Assembly: GCA_021432605.1 (NCBI GenBank)
Contig: MU271160.1
Span: 62,001-126,000, forward strand
Length of the DNA: 64,000 nt
Direction: 5' to 3'
Source of the DNA: Coniochaeta sp. PMI_546
Taxonomy: Eukaryota > Ascomycota > Sordariomycetes > Coniochaetales > Coniochaetaceae
Below the pieces are notes generated by a model. It saw only the letters and a list, made by a program, of their open reading frames with translations. It searched no databases and had not been told where the DNA came from. Every line of letters begins with the position of its first letter. Position 1 is the first letter of the stretch. Positions 11,645-22,909 of this stretch are shown here, piece by piece. A program made the translations under genes and the position numbers.

Positions 11645-14600
11645 ATGTCCTTCTCAAAGACCAGCGTTCAGTCCATTGACGCCCTCGTCGAAGCCACCGA
11701 GACAGCCTGGGTCAAGTACAACTCCGCCCAAGACCAGTATACCGACCAGAAATCCGCCATCAAGCATGTCAGCACTGCCAAGTCCACCTTGGCCCCTATT
11801 CTAAGCCGTCTGGCTGATATAGCCGAAGAGGGACTATACAGTCAGATCGCCCTCCTGGAACTCCTCACAGAGCAGTATGCTTTCTCGTCCTTCTCGCCGC
11901 CCTTCATCACACAAGCTGACACTGTAGGTGCAGACATGTTCCCATCTCAGACAATGCCAGACGGGTTTGCAACTTCGATTTTGGGCGGCCGGCTGTTGAA
12001 AGTCTCGGCGATAAGTTGGAAGGCCTCCGCCGTTCCTTGCCGCGCCCAGAGTCGACCACAAGGTCCGTCTCCAGCGGCAATGCCAAGTTTCGAGCACGGG
12101 CGAATGCTACCTCGTCGTCAAAGCCAGCCAAGACACCCAAGGGCACATCTGATGGAAAGAATGCTGCCGCTCGACATGCCTACAAGACTCCCACCTGTAA
12201 GTTCAATGTAAAACCTGACGAAGGTGCAGAGGAGCGCACTAACAGTCTACAGCGTTGCCACAGTCCGGCCGACACTCCAATGTCGATCGTTCCACGGAGG
12301 AGAACAGTAAGTAGCTCATTCCCATACCCAGCGTCATTGGACCCCCTACGGGTCACCCCTAGACACCATTCTTTCTGTACCTCGCAGTCACAGCGCCGTC
12401 GTCAGACCATAGCTGCACCCCAAGATCACCATTATTTGTGTTCGCCAGTACATTCTTTCTGTACCAGGCAGTCGCAACACGCTATCGAGGAGAGTGGCCG
12501 TCGTGGCAGGGATCCCGTCTCCATGTCTCCTACACAGCCTTGGCAAGACGCCACGAGTTGCAATCCCTTCCCATGACTGCCATACATCTGCGTACAAGCA
12601 TCATGCTCCAATTATGCTGACCTCTGCACCAGCCGCAGATGCCAGCAGTCCTCTCACTCAGCAGCCTGGCCCCAAGCAACGGCGTGCCCCGAGTTCGAAA
12701 GGACCCCTGAGAGACACCAAGTCGGCAGCAAGCGATGCCACCGAGAGCGAGCCAAGGACCAGGCCATCACGGTCGACAAGGACGACAGTAGCCACCTACG
12801 ATGCGGTCGCCGCATTTGCCGCGTACGACTTGTCGGGCGACGATGAAAGCCCTTCCGCGAAGCGTCGCGTTCCCGGTCCATCTGACGCAACCGATGGCGG
12901 TAACAAGACAGGACCAGTGAAGTCTTCAGCTCCAAAGCGCAAAAGGGGTAAGCACACAGCCTTCCATCCTCGCCTGCACCTCTCATGCTGCACTTCATGA
13001 GCACACATATTTGTTCGTGCGTCACAGCATATGACGATCACCGCTCTGACCCCAGCTCTGTTATTGCACCGTCTTGATTTCATGTTTGTTCGTGCGTCAC
13101 AGCATATGTCAATCACCGTCCTGACCCAGTGCTGTTGTTGTACCGTTCGACTCTTCTTGTTTCTGTGCTTTGCTCTTCTCCACGCTGTCTGTCGTCTGTA
13201 GAATCCGCCGATGCAACTGTCCCGAGAAGTCTGCTCTCCCCTTTCCACTTGTTCAAGCGGCTTCGGTGAGGTTACAGTGAACCTCTGCCTTGGACAGCGT
13301 CTGAACCAGATCAGATCCTCACGTCCACACGTTGGACGATGTCCAAAGAGAATTTCTGATCATTTTGCGCTTGTCCCCCCCTTCTTTTTGCCTGCTCCAA
13401 TTCGCGTACTAATCTGCTGCGTACAAGCCTCCTCTCCTGTCGGTATCGTCCCACAGCAGCCGCCTGCCAAGAAGAGTCGGCTCCGCGAAGAAAACACGTT
13501 GACCAGCGCCGGCAACGCACCCAAGTCCCAGCGCGCAGAAACAGCTACCAAGGCTCGGTCACTCAGAGCCAGGAGGTCACAGCCAGGGAATCTCTCCGAG
13601 GTGTCGCTGTTTGATGCAGCTTTCAGCAGTGCACACACCGAGGATCATGCAATCCCAACCGCGGTGGATGACGGCAGCCCAGATTCTGCTGAAGCCTATG
13701 CAGATCCGGATGGTGATGCCCCCTCCGACGCAAGCACCTTGGAGTCTCCCGAGTCCGACAACGAATCTTCGTGGAGTGGGATCCTAGACGGTCCAGCCCT
13801 GGACAACGAACCGGCGTCAGGCACTTGCGTGGTGAAGGTCCCCGATGAGGACAAAGTCAGGATCCGAGAATATCTGCTCGCACAGGGTGTCCCGCTCGAC
13901 GCTGATGCTAGTCCGGCGAAAGCCACGGCGAACAAGGATAGTGCCGTCGAAAACGAGGATCCCGTCGACGAAACGCAGCAGATTCTGGATCTCCTAAAGT
14001 ACCGCACAGAGTTCACCAACTGGCGCACTGTGCTGCTAGACCTCGCCGCATTGTCGCTAGCCGAATCTCGTGTTGATAATCTCGAGGCTTTCATGGATAC
14101 GTTGGTGACGAGACCTCCCAGCCTGACACCCAATCCCGTGGGTTCGTTTCGCAATCGGCCCGGCGACGATTGGATCAACGACGACGATGAGATCACCGAG
14201 GAATGGGACACGAGTCTATGTCCAGACATCGAAGCCCTGGCCGGTCCCGAGCTTGATATCCGTACCCTCTCCAAGCCCTCGGGTCGACGCGATGCAACCC
14301 TGTCTCTGGTCCTCCACTACCCGACTTTCAATACTGGGCGCCTGCGAGGAGGCTCCACGTTTGACCCTTCAAACCCATGTCTCAACATGATAAAGACCAA
14401 GATCGGTCCCAGCCAGGCAGTCAAGGTCCAGGACCGCATTATGGCGAGACACGAGTGCGAGAAGCAGGTCGACTGGTCCCGAGCGTTTCCAAACTGGGCA
14501 GAGATGGCAGAGAGGTTCCTGTCCTTCAACAGGTTTCTCAACGAAGATTCGCCCATTCTGATATTGATGGGGAATGAGAACTGCCGCCGTGACAACCTCG

Positions 14601-15673
14601 GCGACCTGGTCCGGCTTGGTCAAGACGACGAGATCTGTTGGATTCGCTTCGCCGTGGCTGCCAAGCTGTTCGGAGACGGTGCGTCATTCGCGCTAGTCAG
14701 AAACAAGACCACGCGGGCCATCAAGCGCGTGGTGTTCCTGAGCTGGCACCCCAACCGCTTCTTCCACAGTGGTCCCAAAGTCTACGGAGCCTACCACGAC
14801 CTGATCTTCAATGCTTGCTGCGAGCTGGCCGGTATCGACTCTGTCAACGAGGGGTACTTCACATGGAAGTTGAAGAAGTGGGAACCACCTCTCAATATGC
14901 TCAATCGTCTACGAACCTACGAGAAGCAGACGCATTTACTGGACGAAGGCCTTGTTCGAACCCTACTCAGCAATCTCATTAAGGACAACCCGGAGTTATT
15001 TGGCTCGCACGTTCTGTCTAGGTCAGCATCTGGATCTTATATCGGCGGGGTGATAGCCACGCTGGGGGGCCAAGGCCTTGCCACACAAGCAGCGGCTGGG
15101 TATCCCAACCTCGCGAAAGGCCTAGCCACAAATACAGCCAGAGGGTTTGCCAACCTCGCGAAAGGTCGCGCGACGATGGCAGCTGCGGGCAACCCCCAGC
15201 TCGTGAAAGCCTTCGCCACAAATGTAGCCCGAGGGCATCCCGGGCTCGTGAAAGGCCTCGCCACGAATGCAGCCAAAGGGTATCCCAACCTTAAAAAAGG
15301 CATGGCCACTCGCCAAGAGAAGTACCTAAGGCACGCCCGCGCACACCTAAAAGCAGTTTTTAAGTTGAAGCAAGTGCAAGATCTGTTGACAGCAGACCCG
15401 GCGGACCTGGCATATAGGCCTAAACAAACGCGGGACACATTGATGAAGTTTGCGGAAGCGGACATGTCGGACATCAAGTCGCGTGTCACCTTCAAAAACT
15501 GGTTGTATGCAAAGGTAGTGTTATGGACGCCTGACACTCCGGAAGGGTTGCGATGGGATGGAGACGGGTGTCCGGACGAGGATACGTTTGACTACAGCAA
15601 GCCGCATCCGGGATATCGAGAGGGTTGGAGGTTTAGTAAGAAAAATGCCAAGGGTAAAAAGGAGGGAGATTAA
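11645..15673 (+). CDS. Multi-intron orphan protein with 15-residue repeats
   Basis: The ATG at 11645 opens a helical N-terminus (MSFSKTSVQSIDALVEATE). Likely introns are 11875-11933, 12197-12252 and 12307-12386, then one ending near 12470 and one or more between 12948 and 13440; the last two regions are not resolved. The long last exon (about 13440-15673) has four parts. These are a basic/acidic disordered region, a helical EFTNWRTVLLDLAALS segment, a folded core with ILILMGNENC and VVFLSWHPNRFF strands (about 14540-14880), and five tandem 15-residue repeats (15074-15298) before a basic C-terminus. I do not recognise the family. The paired strand motifs faintly recall uracil-DNA-glycosylase folds, which is speculation. 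The N-terminal exons could belong to a separate gene. Confidence 0.6.
13011..13160. repeat. 75-bp direct duplication inside an intron region
   Basis: The segment starting TTGTTCGTGCGTCACAGCAT at 13011 recurs at 13086 with moderate divergence. Both copies lie in the long non-coding gap between exons of the 11.6-15.7 kb gene. Confidence 0.85.
15074..15298 (+). repeat. Five 45-bp repeats coding 15-residue units
   Basis: Exactly five units follow one another in frame: GLATQAAAGYPNLAK, GLATNTARGFANLAK, GRATMAAAGNPQLVK, AFATNVARGHPGLVK and GLATNAAKGYPNLKK. The pattern is G-x-A-T-x-x-A-x-G-x-P-x-L-x-K. Units differ at many third positions and several residues, so the array is old and probably under protein-level constraint. 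Confidence 0.95.
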
Positions 15674-15995
15674 TTGTTCTGGAGGTGCTTGCCTGAGCTT
15701 TTGTGGTCATTGTCTTTCATGTTTTCTCTGCTGGGGTGGTTTCTTGGCTGGGGTGGTCGTCTGGCTTGCGTGGTTTGCGTGGTTTGCTTGGTCTGGCGTG
15801 GATGCTTTGGAGATGATTCCCGTAGGGCTTCTCTTTCTTAGTCTTATACCCGTACTCCCGCTTTAGTTGCAACTTTGTATGTCGATATTGCATTCGGAGC
15901 ATGCGTGGTGTTGGACCAGGACTTCGCCAAGTCGGGTCACATCGTGTTGCTGCGTCGGACGCAGTTGTTTGTGTCGGGAGAAGGCCACAACTTAC
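15674..15995. other. 3' flank of the orphan gene
   Basis: GT-rich sequence (repeated TGGTTTGCGTGG-like steps near 15760-15790) follows the stop codon. It lies where the second exon of the DUF1996 relic would be expected, but none is found. Confidence 0.4.
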
Positions 15996-16108
15996 GGATC
16001 CAGCCGCTCAACAACTAGCTGGGAACAAGAGAAACGGAGCGTCGCAGCGGCAATAGCGCCTGGCGCAAGTGCACCGGCAGCGAGGAGAAGCGGCGATTTC
16101 CAGTACAT
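15996..16108 (-). pseudogene. Orphan first exon of a DUF1996 secreted protein
   Basis: The frame from the ATG at 16108 encodes a signal peptide (MYWKSPLLLAAGALAPG...) followed by LRFSCSQLVVERLDP. That is the characteristic opening of fungal DUF1996 proteins, where it continues into LVNPG..SPH. The frame ends at a consensus GTAAGT donor at 15991-15995, as a real first exon would. No following exon, and none of the downstream DUF1996 blocks, is present in the next kilobase or elsewhere in the window. The piece therefore looks like a promoter-proximal remnant left by a deletion or rearrangement. Confidence 0.75.
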
Positions 16109-16149
16109 CTTCGGATGTTCTCCGTGACAACGCCTGGAATGGCCGTTTG

Positions 16150-17240
16150 AGTGGTGTTGTGAACTGAGACGATTAACTATTGTTCGCACTGCGAGTGTAC
16201 TTTTGATACTCTACGCTCGAGTATAAGACTGTATCCCCACAGACGTGAAAGGAGTACCGGAGAATTTTATGCCTGTCCCTGGAACCCCCTCGCGGCCATG
16301 GCCTCGCCACCCAAACAGCAACAACGTGGATTCAACTGCCGGCAATCGGCACCTCGTCGGGCCATGTGGCCTCCTGGAATGCATTTTGGAAGTTGATGGA
16401 AACGACGTCGAATCAGTTTTTCGCTTCGAAAATGGATACTGAATTATCCTCCAATTACCCAGATTGGGTTGTGTCATGCGATGGCTGCAACTTTCGCGAT
16501 AACGGCGCCCGGCCTTGACGACGGTCCATCTCGGCCATCCGGCAAATCAACCCCAGAAAGTCAATCCCGGCTGCCCAATGGAACTCCAGTGCCACTAAAA
16601 CTGGAAAGAACACCTGTGGACCACCTTTCGCAAACATCGCTGGCAGTCAATCCAGCCCTCTGCCTGGTTTGTTGTCTGCACTATCATATGGCTGATATCA
16701 GGATATGGAGCACCAACGCTAGCCCCTGGTGCTGGCTCCTGGAATGCAATTCTTACCAAGATCGAGTCGATCGATCGGCAGTTCGCCAGTGAATCTTGAC
16801 ACGCACTCTTCCACTCGCAGCTAGATGCTCTGGTTATGTCGCGGTCCTACTTCGGCTTTGGATAGGAGTCAAGATACCCCTCGCGCCGTCCCGCGCATGG
16901 TTGGCGATGCAACGACCGACAGTCATGTTCTATCTCCTCTGTTTCCTTTCCTCAACCCCACCATGCATTACGGTAGGGACTACAAGTGTGGCTAATCGGC
17001 TTGGACCGAACGGAGGAAGATGGCAAGACTTGTAGCGACTGCCTCCAAACAGTCCAATCAGGCAAAGCAGCGGACTGCTATCAAGATACACAAGGACTTT
17101 ATTGATAGAGCATGCTTGGGTCCACACTCAATGGTCAAGCAAGATGCAGAGCAGTGAGTGGTAGCTAGGCTTCCCATGCCTAGACCCTACACTAACTGGC
17201 GTTGTTCTGAGTCAAGGATGCAACGCTACGGGTGACGAGT
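16150..17240. other. Intergenic, no gene seen
   Basis: No frame on either strand has a recognisable domain. The right end merges into the truncated transporter remnant. Confidence 0.45.
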
Positions 17241-17259
17241 TTCTCTTAAATAGAGTTCA

Positions 17260-17796
17260 AGGTTAAAGCGACGTCGAGCGAGTGTCAAGCTCTCCCTCGC
17301 AATCGTCAATAGTGCTTCGATTCCTGGGCGCATCATCCCCGGTGTACTCGGTGATAAGCTTGGGAGAATGAATGCACTCTGCGCTGCTGGTCTATCCACA
17401 GCGATTTTGATCTTCTGCTGGCCCAAGGCTGTCTCAGTAGCCGGAATCGTCGTCTTTGCTGTGGTTGTTGGCTTCACGTCCGGCGCTATCATCTCAGGCA
17501 TCTCGGTTGTCCTCAGTACGTGCGCCAAAGACCCTAAGGATGTCGGCACGTACATGGGCCAGGGTATTGCACTCGCCTCTCTTGCGGCATTGGCGGCGCC
17601 GTCGGCGAACGGAGCATTGCTGAAGGCATATGGCGGCTTCGATCAGGTTACGTATCTGTGTGGAACATGTTGCATCTTTGGAGCGTTAGTGCTTCTGCTC
17701 GCCAAGCGCCTTACACCTCAGGGGTATTGGGCAAGATCTGACCGACTCGACGATATTTTGGGTCTTTTCAAAAAGGAAAGAGAACCAAAACAATGA
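17260..17796 (+). pseudogene. 5'-truncated MFS (monocarboxylate-type) transporter
   Basis: The frame reads LAIVNSASIPGRIIPGVLGDKLGRMNA, then three to four hydrophobic segments, and ends normally with a basic tail (KKEREPKQ). The GRIIPG..GDKLGR loop and order match the C-terminal half of fungal monocarboxylate-permease-like MFS proteins, around the loop before TM8 and onwards. A stop lies in frame just upstream and no N-terminal six-helix half can be found in the preceding kilobase. The 3' end is intact while the 5' half is gone, so it should not make a working transporter. Confidence 0.7.
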
Positions 17797-18436
17797 CATG
17801 CAGAGAACAGCAGGGAAGGATTTAGTGCCTCTCTACACTATTCATCAATGTACCGGTCGTCATCCTGGTGAGCATGCAGCTTATGGTACACTAACTGCTC
17901 TTAAAGCTGCCGCGAAAGAAAGCGTTCAGTGAGAGTCTGTCTCGAATAGTATACTTCAAAAATATACCATTTGATTGCTGGTTGCTGAAATGTCGTGTCA
18001 CTTTGCACGGGTTAGATGCGCGCTGACAAACCAACAATTCCGGTCTTGAAGAGGACACCCAAAGCGGAAAATGGTGCGACACGGTTAATACTGAGCAACA
18101 ACCTATAAAGGTATAGCACCGGCTCAGTGGCGTGATAGTATCTCGTGCGGATGCTTTCCACAAGGCACCGACGTCCACGATCCTGCGAAATCCGAAACCC
18201 GAGGTTTTCGGGACTCAGGTCCCTTTGTAATCGAGCTATTGTAATCAAACACATCTTCCAAGACGACGTCGAATGGATATGTGATAGCAATACGCCTTAA
18301 GAAGAAGGCAACATGTTATATGAGGTCGTCACCGCGCCCGACATGCTATAAAGTGTTGTCGTATACATATATTGGGAGTCTAACTCATCGCATACCTCAC
18401 AGCCCAGACGACGAACCAAGTTATAAACTCAGAAAG

Positions 18437-19602
18437 ATGACTTCTACATCCTTCAAAGCCGTCTATCTGACTGAAGACGGTGATATCACCATCCGCGAGA
18501 TCCCAGAGCCCTATAAACCAGAAGGTTCCCAGGCAGTAGTCAAGGTGCAATACTCTGGCATCAATCCCGGTGACTATCGCCACTACTTCATGGGCATGCA
18601 TAGCTTCGTCATGGGATATGATTTCGTTGGTGTTGTCCAGGAGACTGGCCCAGATTCCCCCTTCAAGGTCGGGCAGTTGCTCATGGGCGAGACAATCCCT
18701 GTACATACCTCCTCTTGCTCATGGGTCCATTAACACTGTCCTGACTTGCCTAACAGGGCCACAAGAGACCTCTCTCCAGCGGTGCGCATCAAGCTTACCT
18801 TCTTGCCGAACCTTACTTGACGTTTCGACGTCCGGCTGACCTGCATCCCTTGTCTGCCGTGGGCTTGGTCTCAGTCGCACAGACTGCTTCTGACGCTCTT
18901 TTCAACGTCTTGGGATTTGCCTTGCCTGCCGCTGGACTGGACGGTGATGACCCCACTGGAAGGGCGATCTTGATCTGGGGGGGTGCCAGCGGCTGTGGCT
19001 GGGCAGCACTGCAGCTCGCCAAAGCTGCCGGATTTGGGACCATCATAGTTACCGCTTCACAGAGAAACCATGCTGCCCTGAAAGGGGCTGGGGCAACGCA
19101 CTGCTTCGACTATCACAGCGAGACGGTCGTGGCCGAGATCCGCTCAGCTGTGGCTAAGGAAGGTCTGAGATTGACAGTGGCCTTTGATGCAGTATCTATC
19201 GGTCTAGGCATCTTCGAGCCGCTGACTGAAGCGGAGAAAGCATCCATCGACGCCAATTACGACAAGAGCACACCGGCTCTGGCGAAGAGCTGTCTATCGG
19301 AGCCCAGAGACGGAGAGAAGATCAAGCTGGTCTCTACGCTGCCGGTGCTGAAGGATCCTGACTGGGTCTTTGCTCTTTATTCGAGGAAGCACTACCCGCA
19401 AGATGAAATTGACCATCCAGGCTGGTGGCAGCGGCAAGAGAAGACTGTAACTTGGCTGATCGAGAATCACAAAACCGCGTGGAGGCCACTACCGAACAGC
19501 AGAGTGGTACAGAACACTGAAGAGGTTGTGAAAGCCATCAAAGACGTGTTCCAGGGGAAGGTTAGCATGGAAAAAGTGGCCATCCAGCATCCCATGTATT
19601 GA
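18437..19602 (+). CDS. Trans-acting enoyl reductase-like MDR protein (ToxD/LovC type)
   Basis: Exons 18437-18700 and 18757-19602 give 369 residues. The 56-bp intron has a CTGAC branch site. The N-terminal GroES-like half contains YSGINPGDYRHYF and GYDFVGVVQ. The Rossmann half has the nucleotide-binding GGASGCGWAALQLAKAAGF. The catalytic and structural zinc ligands of true alcohol dehydrogenases are absent, as in the zinc-independent LovC/ToxD group. Known members reduce enoyl intermediates for a partner polyketide synthase or act as stand-alone NADPH oxidoreductases. No polyketide synthase lies in this window, so the substrate is open. The start is the first ATG of the exon (ATGACTTCTACATCC). 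Confidence 0.85.
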
Positions 19603-20170
19603 GAGATCGGTTCACGGCATTCTCGTGAGACCTCCCACAGCACGAGTACTTCTTTCCACTCGTCACACCCTTCTCAGTTCCAGTCATGCTTTAGCAGAAC
19701 TGTAGTATGAGTTGATGTGGTTTAAACTTGCGTTGCACAGTCATTGAGATGGAATGTGCGATTCTGCCGCTTCATTGCTTGCGGCAAGTTGCCAAGGAGG
19801 CGCAGTGTTGTTACCTGGGGAGGGTTTCCATAGGTTTCCCAATCGACATTAAGAGTCGGAATTTAGGCTATATATCGTGACCACTAGGCCCAGTCTTTGA
19901 CATTAAAACCTGCACGTATTGTGGCGGTGTTGCTTCCTGCCTATTCACCTCGTCCTTCCGGTGTAAACATTCATGTATATAAGTCCAGTTAGCGGGAAAT
20001 ATACACCTGAACGTTGCTCTTCTCCTATACATAGGTCAACTAGTTATCTCATAGCCACCAACCGGTCTCGAATTACAATGGCCTCCTAGGATACTCCATG
20101 CGTACAATTCTTCAGTCAGACGAGACAGCCCAGCATACAAAAGACCCAGCATACAAAAGGAAATTTACAC
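19603..20170. promoter_or_regulatory. Intergenic with TATA-like element
   Basis: A TATATAAG element lies near 19977, about 190 bp before the small ORF at 20171. A 15-bp direct repeat (CCCAGCATACAAAAG) occurs twice at about 20129-20160 in the presumed leader. Confidence 0.35.
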
Positions 20171-20458
20171 ATGATGAGTCGACCCGACTCAGTGTTGTCG
20201 CAAGCGACAACACTCAGGGACGGGCCAAGCACACGGATACCTCAGGAATTTGTCTACTACGTCAAGGCCACGCCAAAACCGCCCAAGGAGAAGAAGCCCA
20301 AGTCGAGATTAGGATCTTTCATCGACAGGTTCCAGAGCTCAGCAGTCAAGGCCGCGCAGGAGATCAAAGAGCGAGAGGAGGAAGAGGAGAGGCGTACGGG
20401 AATCAAGAAGTATCGCCCGCTCCCAGTGACTGGCAACGTCAATGCTTTCTTGTCATAA
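20171..20458 (+). CDS. Small basic hypothetical protein
   Basis: A single-exon frame of 95 codons. The middle is Lys/Pro-rich (KPPKEKKPKS), followed by an amphipathic helix-like stretch, then a run of acidic residues (KEREEEEERR) and a short tail ending NVNAFLS. No signal peptide, membrane segment or known domain is visible. It lies between the enoyl-reductase-like gene and a convergent P450. A TATA-like element upstream favours a real gene, but it could also be chance. Confidence 0.45.
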   Translation: MMSRPDSVLSQATTLRDGPSTRIPQEFVYYVKATPKPPKEKKPKSRLGSFIDRFQSSAVKAAQEIKEREEEEERRTGIKKYRPLPVTGNVNAFLS

Positions 20459-20853
20459 GAAAGGCTCATGGCAGTGCATGGTTGTATCCACTTTACTGGA
20501 TGTACTGGAAGTTGTGCGGCACTGACTATTCCAAGCAAGTAAGCAGGGATTGGAATGATCAATTAGTGACATGTGCTGTTTCTGATTTACCACAAATGAA
20601 TGAAAATAAATCGTTCGTTCCCAAGTCAAAGACAGGCTTTCTAGTTCTATTGCTTGTGTTACAAAGTACTGCGCCAGATGCATTCAGAACAGACAAATGC
20701 TTTCAGACCGGCATACGTTGAACGTAGCTTCCAGTAAGCCATCGAAGCCCGCCGCTGTGCTTAAAATCCTCGGTATCGAACCGTATCTGCATATAAAATG
20801 TGACCTGGTCTGTATAAAAGTCCATGAAAGACGGACTGGATACTGTCCGTCCT

Positions 20854-22906
20854 CTACCGGACGATGATAGGGCCTACCAAAAGAGAGTCCGGCCACGAGC
20901 CACTTGCATATCTCTGCTTCATCTGCACAGAACGTAGTCCAGCCTCATCTACTGGCAGTTTATCTCCTTGTCTTCCAAGTTTCTCAGCTTGTGTATGAGT
21001 AGTCGGTGGTGGCGTGTCCCGCACGTTTATGAGGAAGTCATGGTCGCCCTTTTCATTGGGAGGCTCCAAGTCGCCGAGAGAGTCACAGAGAGTATCTCCG
21101 TCTACGTCCGCAAACATATCGGTGACAATGCGCATCTTGTCAGGATCGCGGACGATGGCGTCGAACTGGAACTTCACAGGCTTTGCAATCAGCAGAGGAG
21201 TGTAGTTGTCCCAGTGAACCGGGATCTCTTTGCCGTGGGCATCCCGCTTCTTGCGGATATCAATTGCCCATGCCATTCCACCCATGGTCAAAAATAGATC
21301 TTGCTCGACGATGGGTAGGCCTTGACAAGTGCGGCGCCCAAAGCCGAACTGTGAGTAGCCCTGGAGGTTCGGGTACGTTGTCAGGGGTTCTCGGTATGTC
21401 GGATAGTGGGCCGAAAGCCATCGATCTGGGTTGAACGTTTCCGGGTCCGGGTACATTGACTCGTCGCGAGTTATTCCCCTATTTGACAGACCTGATCAGC
21501 TGGTTCATTTGTGTGAGAAGCGGCCAGGAGGAAACTCACCATTCCAAGGCGTGGATTGTTGCACCTGCCGGTATGTGGTACCCTTCGTAGACATCATCCG
21601 TCTCAAGCGCATGGGGAATACCTGAACCAATAGAAAGAAACATCAGCACTTCGATACTACGCCGACGTGGAAGAAATGATCGGGCATCCCACCTGTCGGG
21701 ACTGGCGGTCTCCAGCGGATGACCTCTTTCACAACTGCCCGTAACAAGGGGAGCTTTTCCCTATCCTGCCATTCCGGGCACCGCCCGCCCAAAACGGCAT
21801 CGATCTCCTGCTGAAGGCGAGCCTGCCACTGAGGATAATGACACATGGCTAAGATATAACTCTGAATTGGGCTCCCGATGGTGAGGGCGCCGGCAATAGC
21901 CATGATGCCCACAACATGGGTGGCGTCACTTATCTCGTTTATAGTCAGGCTTCCAGTCCCTTTCGTTTGCAGAAATGTCCTCGTAAAGCTTGGCTCAGCC
22001 TGGCAGTCGTCCATCATGCGCTTCACGAATTCGACATTGCCCGTGAGAAGCTTCTCCTCGAGTCGATAGCGGGCCTTCTCCTTTTTCTTCCACGGACTGA
22101 GAATTTCGGGTACATGAGCCAGCCAACTAACGACATTGGGCAGAGCACCAGATGGGCTGATGGTCTCCAATAGGCCAAACGTCGTCTTCCGCAGCACCGG
22201 CGCTGGATGGGGCGATCCCCAGCTGAGACGAGAGATGGTCCGACTCGTGAATTGTTCAACCCACTCTAGGTAATTATCCGGGTCCCGCATCATGAGATAC
22301 AGGAAACGGCCACGTTCCTTTGTCGGATAGTCGTGAAGAGAGTCAGAAGCGCTGGTGTTCATGAGGTGCTGACATAGTCTCCGTTGTCGCTTCCAGATGT
22401 CTGGGTGCTGTTTAGTCTTGCCCAACAAATTGGTGTATGTGATATATTTGCACCATACCGTTTCTGCCCATGAGCGCCAGGTAATCTCCGCTAGTCCTGT
22501 TGTTGGGAAGGTTGGGAATAGTCGGCCGGTCTGAATAGATGGGCGCTCGCTTCGAGAGCAGGTCGTGGGCAATTTTCTCGGACGAAATCCAGACATGGAC
22601 AGTCCCGAAAATGTTCATCTGGTAGATCGGCCCGTATATCTTGCTCCATTGGAAAAACTTGAGCCACGACAGCTGTGATGGAACGTCGTGTACTCGGCCA
22701 ATGAACGGCAACCCTGATGGTATCTGTCAGTGGCATATATCCTTGGTTCTCTTGCTTTCGTAGTCCTGCTGTTCCAGTAATTGCTTACCACGCGGTCCGG
22801 GTAGTGGTCGAGTTCCTGGGGGCAGCCTGGGACCTGTTATGTGTCGATACAGCCCAACCCCTGCTAGAAGAGCAAGAGACAGGAAGATCAACAGCCCTGT
22901 AGCCAT
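20854..22906 (-). CDS. Cytochrome P450, OrdA-like
   Basis: Exons 22906-22789, 22713-22459, 22400-21693, 21621-21540 and 21478-20854 give 595 residues. The protein has an N-terminal membrane anchor and a proline hinge (LPPGTRPLPGP). The helix-I region is AGALTIGS, the ExxR motif is KEVIRWRPP, a PERF-like FNPDRW follows, and the heme loop FGFGRRTCQG carries the cysteine ligand. It should be an ER-bound monooxygenase of the group containing O-methylsterigmatocystin oxidoreductase, which often works in secondary metabolism. It is convergent with the enoyl-reductase-like gene. About 80 hydrophilic residues follow the usual P450 C-terminus, which is unusual and may reflect a missed 3' intron. Confidence 0.88.
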
Positions 22907-22909
22907 ATT

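Noticed and set aside
13211-13440. First 75 codons of the long open frame as the true N-terminus of the orphan protein
   Set aside because: The stretch is pyrimidine-rich and intron-like, and acceptors near 13426-13456 with the upstream basic exon give a better model, although exact junctions are unresolved.
15074-15298. Repeat array as a CRISPR or minisatellite
   Set aside because: The units are contiguous, in frame and conserved at the protein level, with no spacers.
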